From Microbacterium halotolerans (GTDB lineage Bacteria > Actinomycetota > Actinomycetes > Actinomycetales > Microbacteriaceae): 64,000 nt of DNA. Each line of letters opens with the position of its first letter. The first letter of the stretch is position 1. The stretch spans positions 1,281,606 to 1,345,605 of the forward strand of contig NZ_KZ984051.1 in assembly GCF_003569805.1 (NCBI RefSeq). The letters run 5' to 3'. The translations under genes and the position numbers were made by a program. The notes beneath the pieces were generated by a model. It saw only the letters and a program-made list of their open reading frames with translations. It was not told the DNA's origin and did not search any database. Shown here piece by piece: positions 17,229-26,432 of this stretch.

Positions 17229-17725
17229 TTCCGGATGACCTGCTCGGCACGCACGAGGTCCCATCCGCCGCGGCGATGGAAGAGCTCGGCCACCGGATCG
17301 GCGAAGGGCTCGTCGCAGGGGACCTGCTGGTGCTGACCGGTCCGCTCGGCGCGGGCAAGACGACCTTCACCCGCGGCCTCGCTGAGGGGCTGGGAGTGCG
17401 GGGCCCGATCCAGAGCCCCACGTTCGTGATCGCACGCACCCATCCGTCGCTCACCGGCGGGGCGCCGCTCGTGCACGCCGACGCCTACCGCGTCGGCGAC
17501 GCGATGGAGCTCGACGACCTCGATATCGATGCCGATGCCTCGGTCGTCGTCATGGAATGGGGCAGAGGCAAGGTGGAGGGCCTGCGCGAGACGTGGTGGG
17601 ACGTTGAGATCGCCCGCCCCATCGGCGGACGCGGTGCCGACACGATGTGCGGCGACCTCTCCCGCTCCGCTGAAGAACTCGACGCCGACGCCCCGCGCAT
17701 CGTCACCATCACCCGGTCGCACTGA
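17225..17725 (+). CDS. tsaE: tRNA t6A37 biosynthesis ATPase TsaE
   Basis: ATPase that works with TsaB and TsaD to put threonylcarbamoyl on A37 of ANN-decoding tRNAs. A 166-residue protein with Walker A GPLGAGKTT (39-47), a QSPTFVIARTH strand (switch region), VHADAYRV and VVMEWG as in the family. The C-terminal ~40 residues are longer than in the E. coli protein. The ATG at 17225 has GGAGGAA upstream and overlaps the 35-codon ORF. tsaB, rimI and tsaD follow on the same strand, so the pathway is clustered here; tsaB has its own promoter. Confidence 0.93.
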   Translation: MIPDDLLGTHEVPSAAAMEELGHRIGEGLVAGDLLVLTGPLGAGKTTFTRGLAEGLGVRGPIQSPTFVIARTHPSLTGGAPLVHADAYRVGDAMELDDLDIDADASVVVMEWGRGKVEGLRETWWDVEIARPIGGRGADTMCGDLSRSAEELDADAPRIVTITRSH

Positions 17726-17888
17726 TCGCACGCACGTCCGCTCGTCCATCTGCGCCGTCCGCAGTCTCTGACGGCTCACGACCGGTGGAAGGCGCAGACC
17801 GACCTCACGGCGAACGCCGCGGTACCGGGCGGATAACGGTCCCGGTGCAATCAAGCGTCCTCCAGGTACGCGTCGATACGCTGGGAGC
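17726..17888 (+). other. Gap between tsaE and tsaB
   Basis: It contains a weak inverted pair (TCTGCGCC near 17749 and GGCGCAGA near 17789) that could end the alr-tsaE transcript, and the tsaB -10 box at its right end. Confidence 0.35.
17877..17882 (+). promoter_or_regulatory. -10 box of tsaB (leaderless type)
   Basis: TACGCT followed by 6 nt and the GTG start, with no ribosome-binding sequence of its own. Confidence 0.5.
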
Positions 17889-18635
17889 GTGATCCTCGCC
17901 GTCGATACGTCGATCGGGTCGACCGCAGCCGTGGTCGACCCGGATGGCGTCGTGCTCGGCCACTCCGAGAGCGCCAGCCCGAGGGGGCATGCCGAGGTGA
18001 TCGGCGATCTGCTCGTCGCGGCGCTCGAGGACGCTGGCGTCTCGGCCGATGAGATCACACATGTGGCAACCGGCATGGGGCCAGGGCCGTTCACCGGTCT
18101 GCGCATCGGCATCGCGGCAGGGCGCGCGTTCGCCGTGGGGCGGGGAATCGGCGTCATGCCCGTGGTGAGCCATGACGCCGCGGCGCTCGCCCACATCGAA
18201 CGCACGGATGACGGCGGCGCGTTCGCGATCGTGACCGACGCGCGACGCAGGGAGAACGCCGTCTCGGTGTACCGCGGTCTCGACGCACACGGTCTGCCGT
18301 TCAGGCTCTCCGGACCGGAGCTGCACCCGCAGACAGCCGACCTCGCAGCGATCCTGCCCAGCGCGACCGTGATCGTGCCCACCGGCACCGCTCGCCCGGC
18401 CGCGGCAACAGGCACGGCGAGCGGCGCTCTGGACGCAGCCGCGTCGTCACCCGGTGCCACCGCTGAGGATTCGAACGCAGCGGAGGCGCCCACCTCGATC
18501 ATCCGGGCTGCCGACCTCGGCCGGATCGCGGCCCGCACGCTCGCCGCCGGTGTCGCACCGGCGGCGGATGAGCCCCTCTACCTGCGCTCGCCCGACGTGA
18601 CGGTCGGCCATGTCCGCAAGCGGGTGAGCACGTGA
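17889..18635 (+). CDS. tsaB: tRNA t6A37 biosynthesis protein TsaB
   Basis: Partner and scaffold of TsaD in the threonylcarbamoyl-transfer complex. The 248 residues start MILAVDTSIGSTAAVV (ASKHA fold) and contain the family GPGPFTGLRIGIAAGRAFA helix. An Ala/Thr-rich insertion (about residues 160-200) is not part of the conserved fold. GTG start at 17889, 6 nt after TACGCT. The stop overlaps the rimI start by 4 bp, so tsaB-rimI-tsaD and the next gene form one operon. Confidence 0.93.
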   Translation: MILAVDTSIGSTAAVVDPDGVVLGHSESASPRGHAEVIGDLLVAALEDAGVSADEITHVATGMGPGPFTGLRIGIAAGRAFAVGRGIGVMPVVSHDAAALAHIERTDDGGAFAIVTDARRRENAVSVYRGLDAHGLPFRLSGPELHPQTADLAAILPSATVIVPTGTARPAAATGTASGALDAAASSPGATAEDSNAAEAPTSIIRAADLGRIAARTLAAGVAPAADEPLYLRSPDVTVGHVRKRVST

Positions 18636-19252
18636 CGGGCCTGGCCGACGCGCGAGACGCCGCCGGCGCGGACACGGCCGCGATCGACGCAGACGAGCCG
18701 ACGCTCGCGGCTGTCGCGGACGATCGCGCGGAGGCGACCGGAGCGAGCCATCTCGCCGCCGCAGCCGACATCCGCATCGCAACTCCCGACGACCTCACCG
18801 CGATCATGACGATCGAGCGGGACTCGTTCGCGACCGACGCATGGAACGAGTCGTCGATGGCGGCGGAGCTGGCCAGCCCGCACGGTCGCTACCTCGTCGT
18901 AGAACGCGCGGGAGACGTGATCGGGTACGGCGGACTGCGAGCGCTCCCCGGCGCCAGGGACGGCGACATCCAGACGATTGCGCTCGCCGCAGTCGCGCGC
19001 GGCTCCGGACAGGGCAGAGCCCTGCTGCGCGCACTGATCGACGCCGCAGCGCAGCGCCGCGTGCGCGAGGTGTTCCTCGAGGTGCGCGCCGACAACCCGA
19101 CGGCGCACGGGCTGTACGTCTCCGAAGGCTTCGAGGAGATCGGCAGGCGGCCGAGGTACTACCAGCCGGATGACGTCGATGCGATCGTGATGAAGCTCGA
19201 CGTGCGCAGATGGCAGGAGCGAAAGATTCCGGATGAGGGGGTGCGCCGATGA
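18632..19252 (+). CDS. rimI: Ribosomal protein alanine N-acetyltransferase RimI-like
   Basis: GNAT-fold acetyltransferase of 206 residues. The domain runs from [20 protein letters not shown] (about 47) to the C terminus, with the acetyl-CoA loop [15 protein letters not shown], then [30 protein letters not shown] as in RimI. The first ~45 residues are an acidic low-complexity extension, possibly dispensable. A downstream ATG is not excluded, but the GTG at 18632 overlaps the tsaB stop. RimI acetylates the ribosomal protein S18 N terminus in E. coli; linkage with tsaB/tsaD is widespread. Confidence 0.88.
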   Translation: MTGLADARDAAGADTAAIDADEPTLAAVADDRAEATGASHLAAAADIRIATPDDLTAIMTIERDSFATDAWNESSMAAELASPHGRYLVVERAGDVIGYGGLRALPGARDGDIQTIALAAVARGSGQGRALLRALIDAAAQRRVREVFLEVRADNPTAHGLYVSEGFEEIGRRPRYYQPDDVDAIVMKLDVRRWQERKIPDEGVRR

Positions 19253-20343
19253 CGGAACCGACCGTCGCCGACGCGACCGCGTCATCCGGGCCCCTCGTGC
19301 TGGGCATCGAGACCAGCTGCGACGAGACCGGCATCGGCATCGTGCGGGGACGCTCGCTGCTGAGCAACACGATCGCCAGCAGCATGGATGAGCACGCGCG
19401 CTTCGGCGGCGTGGTGCCCGAGGTCGCCGCACGTGCGCACCTGGAGGCGCTGCAGCCGGCGATCGAGCACGCGGTCGCTGAGGCGGGCATCCGGCTGCGA
19501 GACCTCGACGCGGTCGCGGTGACGAGCGGGCCGGGGCTGGCCGGAGCGCTGATGATCGGCGTCGGCGCGGCGAAGGCGCTCGCCGTCTCCCTCGGGAAGC
19601 CGCTGTACGCCGTGAACCACCTGGTCGGGCACATCGCCGCGGACATCCTGACGGAGGGCACCGAGCCGCTCGAGTACCCGACGATCGCGCTGCTCGTCTC
19701 CGGCGGGCACACGTCGCTGCTGCACGTGCGCGATCTCACGACCGACGTCGAGATGCTCGGTGAGACGATCGACGACGCCGCAGGGGAGGCGTTCGACAAG
19801 GTCGCGCGCATCCTCGGCCTGCCGTATCCGGGCGGTCCGCAGATCGACAAGGCGGCTCTGGATGGCGACCCCGACGCCATCCGGTTCCCCCGCGGGCTGT
19901 CGCGGGCGAGTGACCGGGATAAGCACAGGTGGGATTTCTCGTTCTCCGGCCTGAAGACCTCGGTGGCCAGGTGGATCGAACAGCGCGAAGCGGTGGATGA
20001 GCCGATTCCGGTCGCGGACGTAGCGGCGAGCTTTCGCGAGGCTGTCGTCGACGTGCTCGTCACCAAAGCTCTCGACGCGTGCGAGGAACGGGGCGTTCCG
20101 CGCCTGCTGCTCGGCGGGGGCGTCATCGCGAACAAGCGGCTGCGCGACGTGGCGACCCGGCGCGCGACTGAGCGCGGCGTGACCGTGCGGATCCCCCCGC
20201 TGAGCCTGTGCACCGACAACGGCGCCATGATCGCCGGGCTCGCGGCCGAGCTGATCGCGTCGGGTCGAAGGCCGTCGACCCTGGCGTTCGGCGCCGACTC
20301 GACACTGCCCGTCACCGAGATCCACGTGGCCGAGGCGCCATGA
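19249..20343 (+). CDS. tsaD: tRNA N6-adenosine threonylcarbamoyltransferase
   Basis: Catalyses transfer of threonylcarbamoyl to A37 of tRNA. A 364-residue Kae1/Qri7 family protein. Residues 17-25 (VLGIETSCD) start the fold, the metal-binding histidines are H124 and H128 in NHLVGH, and [24 protein letters not shown] and [10 protein letters not shown] are all conserved. It overlaps rimI by 4 bp and the following membrane-protein gene by 4 bp. Confidence 0.97.
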   Translation: MTEPTVADATASSGPLVLGIETSCDETGIGIVRGRSLLSNTIASSMDEHARFGGVVPEVAARAHLEALQPAIEHAVAEAGIRLRDLDAVAVTSGPGLAGALMIGVGAAKALAVSLGKPLYAVNHLVGHIAADILTEGTEPLEYPTIALLVSGGHTSLLHVRDLTTDVEMLGETIDDAAGEAFDKVARILGLPYPGGPQIDKAALDGDPDAIRFPRGLSRASDRDKHRWDFSFSGLKTSVARWIEQREAVDEPIPVADVAASFREAVVDVLVTKALDACEERGVPRLLLGGGVIANKRLRDVATRRATERGVTVRIPPLSLCTDNGAMIAGLAAELIASGRRPSTLAFGADSTLPVTEIHVAEAP

Positions 20344-20774
20344 GCACGCCCTCGCGTGCCGACGACCCGGCGAAGCTGATCGAAGAGCTCACCGGCGATC
20401 AGCCGAGCGCTGCTGATCCGCGCGTCGATCCACGGGGGGCCGCCGGATCGCGCGCGGAGCAGCGCGCGGCACGCGAGCGCGAGGGGAAGCGTCGCCACGA
20501 TCCCCGCGAACCGAAGCGCTGGAAGCCGCCGCAGCCGCTGGCCGGTTGGGCGCTGATGTGCGCGATGTTCGGTCTGTCGATGTCGTGGTTCATGCCGTGG
20601 GCGATGCCCGCGTCGGTTCTGGGCGTGATCCTCGGCTCTGTCGCGCTGTCCCGCCGCTGGGAGGACCGCGCTTCAGCAGGCTGGGCCCTCGGTCTCGGCA
20701 TCGTCGGCACCGCGTCCGCCGCCTTCTGGATCGTCTGGATCTACAACGCACTCCAGACCGTCCCCGCCGCCTGA
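20340..20774 (+). CDS. Small membrane protein with basic cytoplasmic N terminus
   Basis: 144 residues: a charged first half ([17 protein letters not shown]), then two hydrophobic helices (about 68-98 and 110-138) separated by a short RRWEDRAS loop. This resembles DUF4190-type small membrane proteins, though the match is loose. The start overlaps the tsaD stop by 4 bp, so it is the last gene of the tsaB-rimI-tsaD operon. Function unknown; a link to t6A synthesis is not implied. Confidence 0.75.
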   Translation: MSTPSRADDPAKLIEELTGDQPSAADPRVDPRGAAGSRAEQRAAREREGKRRHDPREPKRWKPPQPLAGWALMCAMFGLSMSWFMPWAMPASVLGVILGSVALSRRWEDRASAGWALGLGIVGTASAAFWIVWIYNALQTVPAA

Positions 20775-20818
20775 CGCCGCGTCTCCCGCCCCGCGCAGCG
20801 CGGCCTCGGGCCCAGCTC

Positions 20819-20893
20819 GTGAGATGCGCACTTCTCGTCGAGATGCGCACCTCTGGACGTGATTTCGTCGTAAAAGTGCGCATCTCGGCAGCC
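20819..20893. repeat. Dispersed palindromic repeat A, copy 2
   Basis: Same element as at 611 but inverted: the double arm (GAGATGCGCACTTCTCGTCG then AGATGCGCAC) is on the left and the single arm GTGCGCATCTCGGCAGCC on the right. It lies between the tsaD operon and proC, 14 bp before the proC -10 box. Confidence 0.85.
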
Positions 20894-20906
20894 TGAGACC
20901 CGCACC

Positions 20907-20912
20907 TAGACT
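20907..20912 (+). promoter_or_regulatory. -10 box of proC (leaderless type)
   Basis: TAGACT, a 7-nt spacer, then the ATG, the same layout as glmS. Confidence 0.65.
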
Positions 20913-20919
20913 GGGACGC

Positions 20920-21759
20920 ATGACGGAAGAGCTGCCATCGATCGCATTTCTCGGAGCCGGTTCGATGGGAGGGGCGATCCTGCGCGGCCTCGTCGCCAGC
21001 GCTGTTCCCGTCTCGGGCGGCATCCGGGTCACGAACCGAACCGTCGAGAAGGCCGCAGCTCTGGCCGAGCTCGACGGCGTCGAATCGATTGCGCTGTCGG
21101 AGCGTCCTGACGGCAATCTCGTCGCCGCCGCCGCATCGCGGGTGGTCGTCGTCGGAGTGAAGCCGCAGATGGTCGGTGATCTGCTGCCGCAGCTCGCGCC
21201 GCACCTGCGCGACGACGCGATCGTGGTCAGCATCGCCGCAGGCGTGACGCTCGAGACGTTCGAGCAGCACCTGCCGGGCACTGCTGTGGTGCGCTCCATG
21301 CCGAACACGCCGTCGACGGTCGGCAAGGGCGTCACCGGCGTCGCCGGCGGCGCTCATGCGACCGATGAGGACATCCGGATCGTACGCCGTCTGTTCGAAA
21401 CCGTCGGCGACGTCTTCGAGGTGGTCGGCGATGACGGCATCGACGCCATCTCGACGATCACCGGTTCCGGCCCCGCATACGTTTTCCTGCTCATCGAGGA
21501 GTTCACGAAGGCGGCGAAGCACCAGGGCTTCGGCGACGAGGACGCCGCGCGGCTGGCCGCTGCGACGTTCGCCGGTGCGACCGCGCTGCTCGACGCGTCA
21601 GGCGACGACCCCGCTGAACTGCGCCGCCGCGTCACGAGCCCCAAGGGCACGACGGAACGCGCGATCGAGGTGCTGCAGGCGGCTGGTCTCGGCGACACGT
21701 TCTCGGCTGCGACCGACGCCGCCTACGCCCGCGCGAAGGAGCTCGCCGCCGGGGCATAG
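20920..21759 (+). CDS. proC: Pyrroline-5-carboxylate reductase
   Basis: NADPH-dependent last step of proline synthesis. The 279 residues start with a Rossmann fold (IAFLGAGSMGGAILRGL) and include the VVVVGVKPQMV strand and VVRSMPNTPSTVGKGVTG. The dimerisation domain has TGSGPAYVFLLIEEF and the signature helix region RRRVTSPKGTTERAI. ATG 7 nt after TAGACT. It stands alone between repeat A and the trkH gene. Confidence 0.97.
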   Translation: MTEELPSIAFLGAGSMGGAILRGLVASAVPVSGGIRVTNRTVEKAAALAELDGVESIALSERPDGNLVAAAASRVVVVGVKPQMVGDLLPQLAPHLRDDAIVVSIAAGVTLETFEQHLPGTAVVRSMPNTPSTVGKGVTGVAGGAHATDEDIRIVRRLFETVGDVFEVVGDDGIDAISTITGSGPAYVFLLIEEFTKAAKHQGFGDEDAARLAAATFAGATALLDASGDDPAELRRRVTSPKGTTERAIEVLQAAGLGDTFSAATDAAYARAKELAAGA

Positions 21760-21857
21760 CGACCGCGGCACGTGACTCGCGGCTCGTTCGCCGGCCCGAC
21801 GATGCGGCGACTCTGCAGGGTGCGACGGCGCCGAGTTGCGCGGCGGCGGAATGGGCG

Positions 21858-21863
21858 TACGCT
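21858..21863 (+). promoter_or_regulatory. -10 box of the first trkH gene
   Basis: TACGCT ends 8 nt before the GTG at 21872. The spacing is slightly longer than in the other leaderless-type promoters here. Confidence 0.45.
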
Positions 21864-21871
21864 CGACCTTC

Positions 21872-23248
21872 GTGACGCGAAAAGCGCAGAGGCGCGAGCG
21901 AACGTTCCGGCATCGGGCACGATTCACTCTGGCGCTCGCTCCCGCGCAGATGATCGTCATCGGCTTCGGCCTCACGGCACTGATCGGCGCGAGCCTGCTG
22001 TGGCTGCCGATCTCGAGCGTCGGCGGCTCCGCGAGCGTCGTCGAGGCGCTGTTCACCGCGGTCTCCGCGCTGTGCGTGACGGGTCTGGTCGTCGTAGACA
22101 CGGCGGTGCACTGGAGTCCGTTCGGCCTCGGCGTGATCCTCACCCTCATTCAGCTCGGCGGTCTCGGCATCATGGTGTTCGCCGCGATGGTCGGCATCGT
22201 GCTGGCCAGGCGGGTGTCGGTCAGAACCCGGATGAACACGGCGCTCGAGACGAAGTCCGCCGGCCTGCCCGATGTGGGGCGGCTGGTGCGGAACATCGTG
22301 AGGACGTCGCTGACGATCGAGGCCGTGCTGGCGGCGCTGCTGGCCGCGCGGTTCGCCTTCGGCTACGGATACGATGCGCCGAAGGCCGTGTGGCACGGTG
22401 TGTTCCACTCGGTCTCGGCGTTCAACAACGCCGGCTTCGCACTGTACAGCGACAGCATGGAGCGCTTCGTCACCGACCCTTGGGTCGCGCTGCCGATGTG
22501 CGCCGCGATCGTGCTCGGCGGGCTCGGGTTCCCCGTGCTGCGCGAGCTCGCTCGCGAGTGGCGCAAGCCGCTGCACTGGTCGATGAACACACGGATCGTG
22601 CTGCCCGTCACCGCGGCGCTGCTGCTGATCGGATGGCTCGCGATCGCGGTGATCGAATGGAACAACTCGCGCACGCTCGGCGCCGAGAGCCCGTGGACTC
22701 GCGTGCTTGCGGCGCTGTTCCACTCCGTGCAGACGAGAACGGCGGGCTTCAACTCGATCGACGTCGGTTCGATGCATGACGAGACCTGGCTGATCATGGA
22801 CGTGCTGATGTTCATCGGCGGCGGCCCCGGCGGAACGGCAGGCGGCATAAAGGTCACCACGTTCGCGGTGCTGTTCTTCATCCTCGTCACCGAGCTGCGC
22901 GGCGGAACGGCCGTGAACATCTTCGGCAAGCGGCTGGCCCGCTCGGTGCACCGCGAGGCGATCGCCGTCGTGCTGCTGTCGCTGGCAGCGGTGATGGGCG
23001 CAACGGTGGCGATCCTCGCCATGACCGACTTCGATCTCGACCGGGTGCTGTTCGAGACGATCTCCGCGTTTGCGACGGTTGGGCTGTCCACCGGCATCAC
23101 GGGTGATCTTCCGGCCGCGGGTCAGCTGTGCCTCGTCGTGCTGATGTTCCTCGGCCGGATCGGCCCGCTCACTCTCGGTTCGGCGCTCGCGCTGCGCGAA
23201 CGCCGAATCTCCTACGAACTTCCGAAGGAGCGACCGGTCATCGGCTGA
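21872..23248 (+). CDS. TrkH family potassium channel subunit (first system)
   Basis: Ion-conducting subunit of a Trk/Ktr potassium uptake system, 458 residues with about eight to ten membrane helices. The four P-loop selectivity segments are visible: VSALCVTGLVV, FNNAGFALY, QTRTAGFNSI and FATVGLSTGIT. GPGGTAGGIKVTT is also typical. The GTG at 21872 is preferred, giving a basic cytoplasmic start (VTRKAQRRERTFRHR); an earlier in-frame ATG lies upstream of the -10 box. The matching regulatory gene follows after 23 bp. Confidence 0.92.
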   Translation: MTRKAQRRERTFRHRARFTLALAPAQMIVIGFGLTALIGASLLWLPISSVGGSASVVEALFTAVSALCVTGLVVVDTAVHWSPFGLGVILTLIQLGGLGIMVFAAMVGIVLARRVSVRTRMNTALETKSAGLPDVGRLVRNIVRTSLTIEAVLAALLAARFAFGYGYDAPKAVWHGVFHSVSAFNNAGFALYSDSMERFVTDPWVALPMCAAIVLGGLGFPVLRELAREWRKPLHWSMNTRIVLPVTAALLLIGWLAIAVIEWNNSRTLGAESPWTRVLAALFHSVQTRTAGFNSIDVGSMHDETWLIMDVLMFIGGGPGGTAGGIKVTTFAVLFFILVTELRGGTAVNIFGKRLARSVHREAIAVVLLSLAAVMGATVAILAMTDFDLDRVLFETISAFATVGLSTGITGDLPAAGQLCLVVLMFLGRIGPLTLGSALALRERRISYELPKERPVIG

Positions 23249-23271
23249 CCGGCGCAGAAAGGACGGCATTC

Positions 23272-23967
23272 ATGGGCTCATTCCTCTCGTTCGGGGAGAA
23301 GTCCCGCCATATCGCCGAGGCCGATTCGGTCGCCGTGATCGGGCTCGGACGGTTCGGGCGCTCCGTTGCGCTCGAGCTGATGGCGTCGGGGACGGAGGTG
23401 CTGGGCATCGACTCCGATCCGGATACGGTGCAGGCGCTGAACGGGCAGCTCACACAGGTCGTGCGAGCCGACGCCTCGAAGGAGGACGTGCTGCGGCAGC
23501 TGGCCGTGCACGACTTCGATCGAGTGGTGGTGGCGATCACCGGCGACCTGAAGGCGTCGATCCTCGTCACGTCGATGCTGCTCAAACTCGGCGGACCGGT
23601 CGTCTGGGCCAAGGCCACGGATGAGCAGCACGGCACGATCCTGGAGCAGCTCGGCGTGCACCACACCGTGTATCCGGAGGCGGACATGGGGCGTCGCGTG
23701 GCTCATCTCGTACGCGGCGCGGCCAAGGACTACCTCGAGATCGACCACGGCTACGCGCTCGTCAAGGTCGCCGCCCCGAGCGAGATCCAGGGCACGCCGC
23801 TGGGTCAGACGGAGCTGCGCAAGCGCCGCGGCGTCACCATCGCCGCATGGCGCTCTGGCGACGGCGAATGGCAGTACGCCGACAGCGCTACGGTGCTGGG
23901 CCCGGATGACACGGTGCTCGCCGTCGGCCCCTCCAAGCGCGTGGAGGGGTTCGCGCAGCTGCAGTAG
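23272..23967 (+). CDS. TrkA/KtrA potassium channel regulatory subunit (first system)
   Basis: Cytoplasmic gating ring subunit of 231 residues. An RCK N domain binds nucleotide (VAVIGLGRFGRSVALEL, then GIDSDPDTVQ and VVRADASKEDVL), and a C-terminal RCK-C domain begins near residue 155 (DHGYALVKVAAPSEI). It starts at ATG 23272 after AGAAAGGA. Co-transcribed with the trkH gene just upstream. Confidence 0.92.
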   Translation: MGSFLSFGEKSRHIAEADSVAVIGLGRFGRSVALELMASGTEVLGIDSDPDTVQALNGQLTQVVRADASKEDVLRQLAVHDFDRVVVAITGDLKASILVTSMLLKLGGPVVWAKATDEQHGTILEQLGVHHTVYPEADMGRRVAHLVRGAAKDYLEIDHGYALVKVAAPSEIQGTPLGQTELRKRRGVTIAAWRSGDGEWQYADSATVLGPDDTVLAVGPSKRVEGFAQLQ

Positions 23968-24168
23968 GGCCGTTCGCCTGCGTCGTGCGCCGGGTCCCCG
24001 ACGCACACGCCGACACAGGCACAAGCGAAGCGCACAACTGCAGCGGGGGCGTGCCCTCAGTGCGTCAGGAACTGAGCGGTGTCGAGGGTGTGCGTGGCAA
24101 GGCGGAGGAGGAATGCGTGCTTCGCACGCTGACGACGACAACGCCGCCAGGCGCTCGCTCGGCGACGC
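23968..24168. repeat. Intergenic region with repeat G, copy 1
   Basis: The space between the two convergent potassium systems. Positions 24096-24147, read on the minus strand, give a repeat-G sequence (GGCGGCGTTGTCGTCGTCAG and then TGCGAAGCACGCATTC) that recurs at 26.9, 36.3 and 57.7 kb. The first ~125 bp hold nothing I recognise. Confidence 0.6.
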
Positions 24169-24840
24169 TCAGCGGTCCAAGCTTGCGAAGCGTTCGACGT
24201 CGTCGGACGTCCCAGACACGATGATCAGATCGTGGTTGGTCACCACGGTGCTGGCCTCGGCGTAGCGGAACGGTTTGCCTGGGCTCTTCACACCGACGAT
24301 CGTGACACGGTACTTCGTCCGCACGCCCGACTCGTTCAGACCACGGCCCCGGATGAACTTGGGCGGGTACATCTTCGTGAGAACGAAATCATCGTCGAAC
24401 CGGATGAAGTCGAGCATCCGGCCGCCGACGAGGTGAGCGACGCGCTCTCCCGCCTCGCGCTCGGGGTAGACGATGTGGTTGGCGCCGACGCGGGCGAGGA
24501 TCTTGCCGTGCGAATGGGAGACGGCCTTCGCCCAGATCTGCGGGATGCCGAGGTCGACGAGGTTCGCGGTGATCAGCACAGACGCCTCGATGGACGAGCC
24601 GATCGCGACGACCGCCACCTGGAAGTCGCCCGCACCGATCTGCTTCAGCGCGTCGAGATTGCGTGCGTCGGCCTGCACGGTGTGGGTGACGCGCTCGGAC
24701 CACTTCTGCACGAGGTCGAGATCCGCATCGATTGCGAGCACGTCGCGGTCGAGCCGGTCGAGCTCGCCCGAGCACGCGGCGCCGAACCGACCGAGACCGA
24801 TCACGAGGACGGGTGCGTCACCCCGAATCTGCTCAACCAT
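24169..24840 (-). CDS. TrkA/KtrA potassium channel regulatory subunit (second system)
   Basis: A 223-residue RCK protein: nucleotide-binding VLVIGLGRFGAACSGEL, acidic AIDADLDLVQ, VQADARNLDAL, then an RCK-C domain with TKYRVTIVGVKSPG. It is clearly related to the first TrkA but well diverged. The ATG at 24840 sits 7 nt after a TAGGCT -10 box, so besides read-through from its trkH 33 bp upstream it can be transcribed alone. Confidence 0.92.
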   Translation of the reverse strand: MVEQIRGDAPVLVIGLGRFGAACSGELDRLDRDVLAIDADLDLVQKWSERVTHTVQADARNLDALKQIGAGDFQVAVVAIGSSIEASVLITANLVDLGIPQIWAKAVSHSHGKILARVGANHIVYPEREAGERVAHLVGGRMLDFIRFDDDFVLTKMYPPKFIRGRGLNESGVRTKYRVTIVGVKSPGKPFRYAEASTVVTNHDLIIVSGTSDDVERFASLDR

Positions 24841-24847
24841 GCTGACC

Positions 24848-24853
24848 AGCCTA
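24848..24853 (-). promoter_or_regulatory. -10 box of the second trkA gene (leaderless type)
   Basis: TAGGCT on the minus strand, 7 nt before the ATG, inside the short gap between trkH and trkA. Confidence 0.55.
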
Positions 24854-24873
24854 CGTCGAACGTGCCGCGACCG

Positions 24874-26346
24874 TCAGCCGACGATCGGGCGTTCGACCGG
24901 GAAAGCAAAGTGCTGCTGGCGAGACGTCGCGGCGACAGCGGCAGCCAGCGTCACGGTGCCGACGCGCCCCATGAAGATGACCACGGCCATGACGATCAGC
25001 GCCGGTGTCGGCAGGTTCTCGGTCAGGCCGGTCGACAGGCCGACGGTGCCGAAGCCGCTGATGACGTCGAACAGCACCTCGGCGATCGGTTCGTGTGTGA
25101 TCTGCGCGATGACGATCGTGCCGAGTGCGACGATCGTGGCACCCCATGCGAGCACCGCGACGGCTACGCGCTGCACGTCCGACGGGACCCGGCGCCCGTA
25201 CGCCTGCACTGAGACGCGCCCTCGCGCCTCCGACCACACGGCCAGTGCGAGCACCGCGAGGGTGGTGACCTTGATGCCGCCGGCGGTCGATGCCGACCCG
25301 CCGCCGATGAACATGAGCATCGAGCCGACGATCATTCCCGAGCCGTACAGCTCTCCCTGGTCGACGACGGAGAAGCCGCCCGACCGAGTCATGGTCGACA
25401 TGAACAGGGACTGGAAGACGGTTTCCCCCGCGGGCATCGCGCCGAATGTGCCTGGGTTGCCGTACTCCAGGAGGAGAAACGCCCCTGCGCCGCCGAACAG
25501 CAGAATCACGCTCGTGACGATCGTCAGCTTCACGTGCAGCGACCACGTGCTCGGCCTGACCAGGTGCGCCTTGCGCGGGCTCTTCAGGTTGCGCGACAGC
25601 GCAAGCAGCACGGGGAAGCCGAGGCTCCCGATGAACACGCTGATCATCACCACCGTGAGGAAGTAGAAGTCGCTCGCGAACACCTCGAGGCCGCCGGAAT
25701 TCAGAGTGAAGCCCGTGTTGGTGAACGACATCGCGGCGTATGTCATGGCGTTCCACGTTCCCTCGACCCAGTGCACGTTCTGCGCGAGGGTCGAGGGCAG
25801 GATGAGCAGCGCGACGACCAGCTCGACGATGAGCGTCGACAGCGCCACGGTGCGCAGCAGCATGCCGACGTCGCCGAGACGCACCGCCTGCGACTCCGAG
25901 ACGGCACCGCCGTGCGCGCGCAGCGGGTTCGTGTCGCCTGCAGCGATCAGCTTCGCGCGCAGACCCATGCGCTTGGAGATGATCAGCCCGAGCATCGACG
26001 CGAGTGTGAGCGCCCCCATCCCGCCGATGTTCACGCCGACGAAGATGACGATCTCGCCGAAGAGCGACCAATGCGCGGTCATATCGACGCTGACCAGGCC
26101 GGTGACGCAGATCGTCGACACCGCGGTGAAGAGAGCATCGGGCAGCGAGGTGGCCGTGCCGTCCGCCGCTGCGATCGGCAGCGCCAGCAGGGTAGTGAAC
26201 ACCAGAATCAGCGCAGCGAACACCAGAATCGCGAAGCGTGCGGGCGATCTGGTGGTGATGACGCGGAACCAGTGCCACATCGCTCGCATGATCGGTCGCA
26301 TGCGCCCCGCGGCATCGGACGGCGCGGAAGAAGCGCCAGTCGGCAT
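24874..26346 (-). CDS. TrkH family potassium channel subunit (second system)
   Basis: A 490-residue TrkH/KtrB-type channel with selectivity loops VSTICVTGLVS, SFTNTGFTL, MTRSGGFSVV and FGTVGLSTGLT and the GGGSASTAGGIKVTT segment. Loop 3 has SGG where the first system has TAG, so ion preference or affinity may differ. The ATG at 26346 follows GAGGGGG. Two ~22-bp direct repeats (each containing CCTCAGACGAG) lie just upstream at about 26352-26398, a possible control site. Confidence 0.92.
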   Translation of the reverse strand: MPTGASSAPSDAAGRMRPIMRAMWHWFRVITTRSPARFAILVFAALILVFTTLLALPIAAADGTATSLPDALFTAVSTICVTGLVSVDMTAHWSLFGEIVIFVGVNIGGMGALTLASMLGLIISKRMGLRAKLIAAGDTNPLRAHGGAVSESQAVRLGDVGMLLRTVALSTLIVELVVALLILPSTLAQNVHWVEGTWNAMTYAAMSFTNTGFTLNSGGLEVFASDFYFLTVVMISVFIGSLGFPVLLALSRNLKSPRKAHLVRPSTWSLHVKLTIVTSVILLFGGAGAFLLLEYGNPGTFGAMPAGETVFQSLFMSTMTRSGGFSVVDQGELYGSGMIVGSMLMFIGGGSASTAGGIKVTTLAVLALAVWSEARGRVSVQAYGRRVPSDVQRVAVAVLAWGATIVALGTIVIAQITHEPIAEVLFDVISGFGTVGLSTGLTENLPTPALIVMAVVIFMGRVGTVTLAAAVAATSRQQHFAFPVERPIVG

Positions 26347-26351
26347 GCGAA

Positions 26352-26398
26352 CCCCCTCAGACGAGAACGTCCTCTCCCTCAGACGAGGACTTCCTCAT
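26352..26398. repeat. Short direct repeat upstream of the second trkH
   Basis: Two copies of CCCTCAGACGAG followed by AACGTCCTCT or GACTTCCTCA, about 23 bp apart, between trkH and the divergent ArsR-like gene. The position would suit an operator. Confidence 0.45.
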
Positions 26399-26420
26399 GG
26401 TACTCGGGTCGCGAGGCGGC

Positions 26421-26426
26421 TAACCT
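26421..26426 (+). promoter_or_regulatory. -10 box of the ArsR-like gene (leaderless type)
   Basis: TAACCT, 6 nt, then ATG. Confidence 0.5.
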
Positions 26427-26432
26427 AACCAC

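Noticed and set aside
21872-26346. The two Trk systems as a recent inverted duplication
   Set aside because: The protein sequences are too different, and no long inverted DNA identity is visible.
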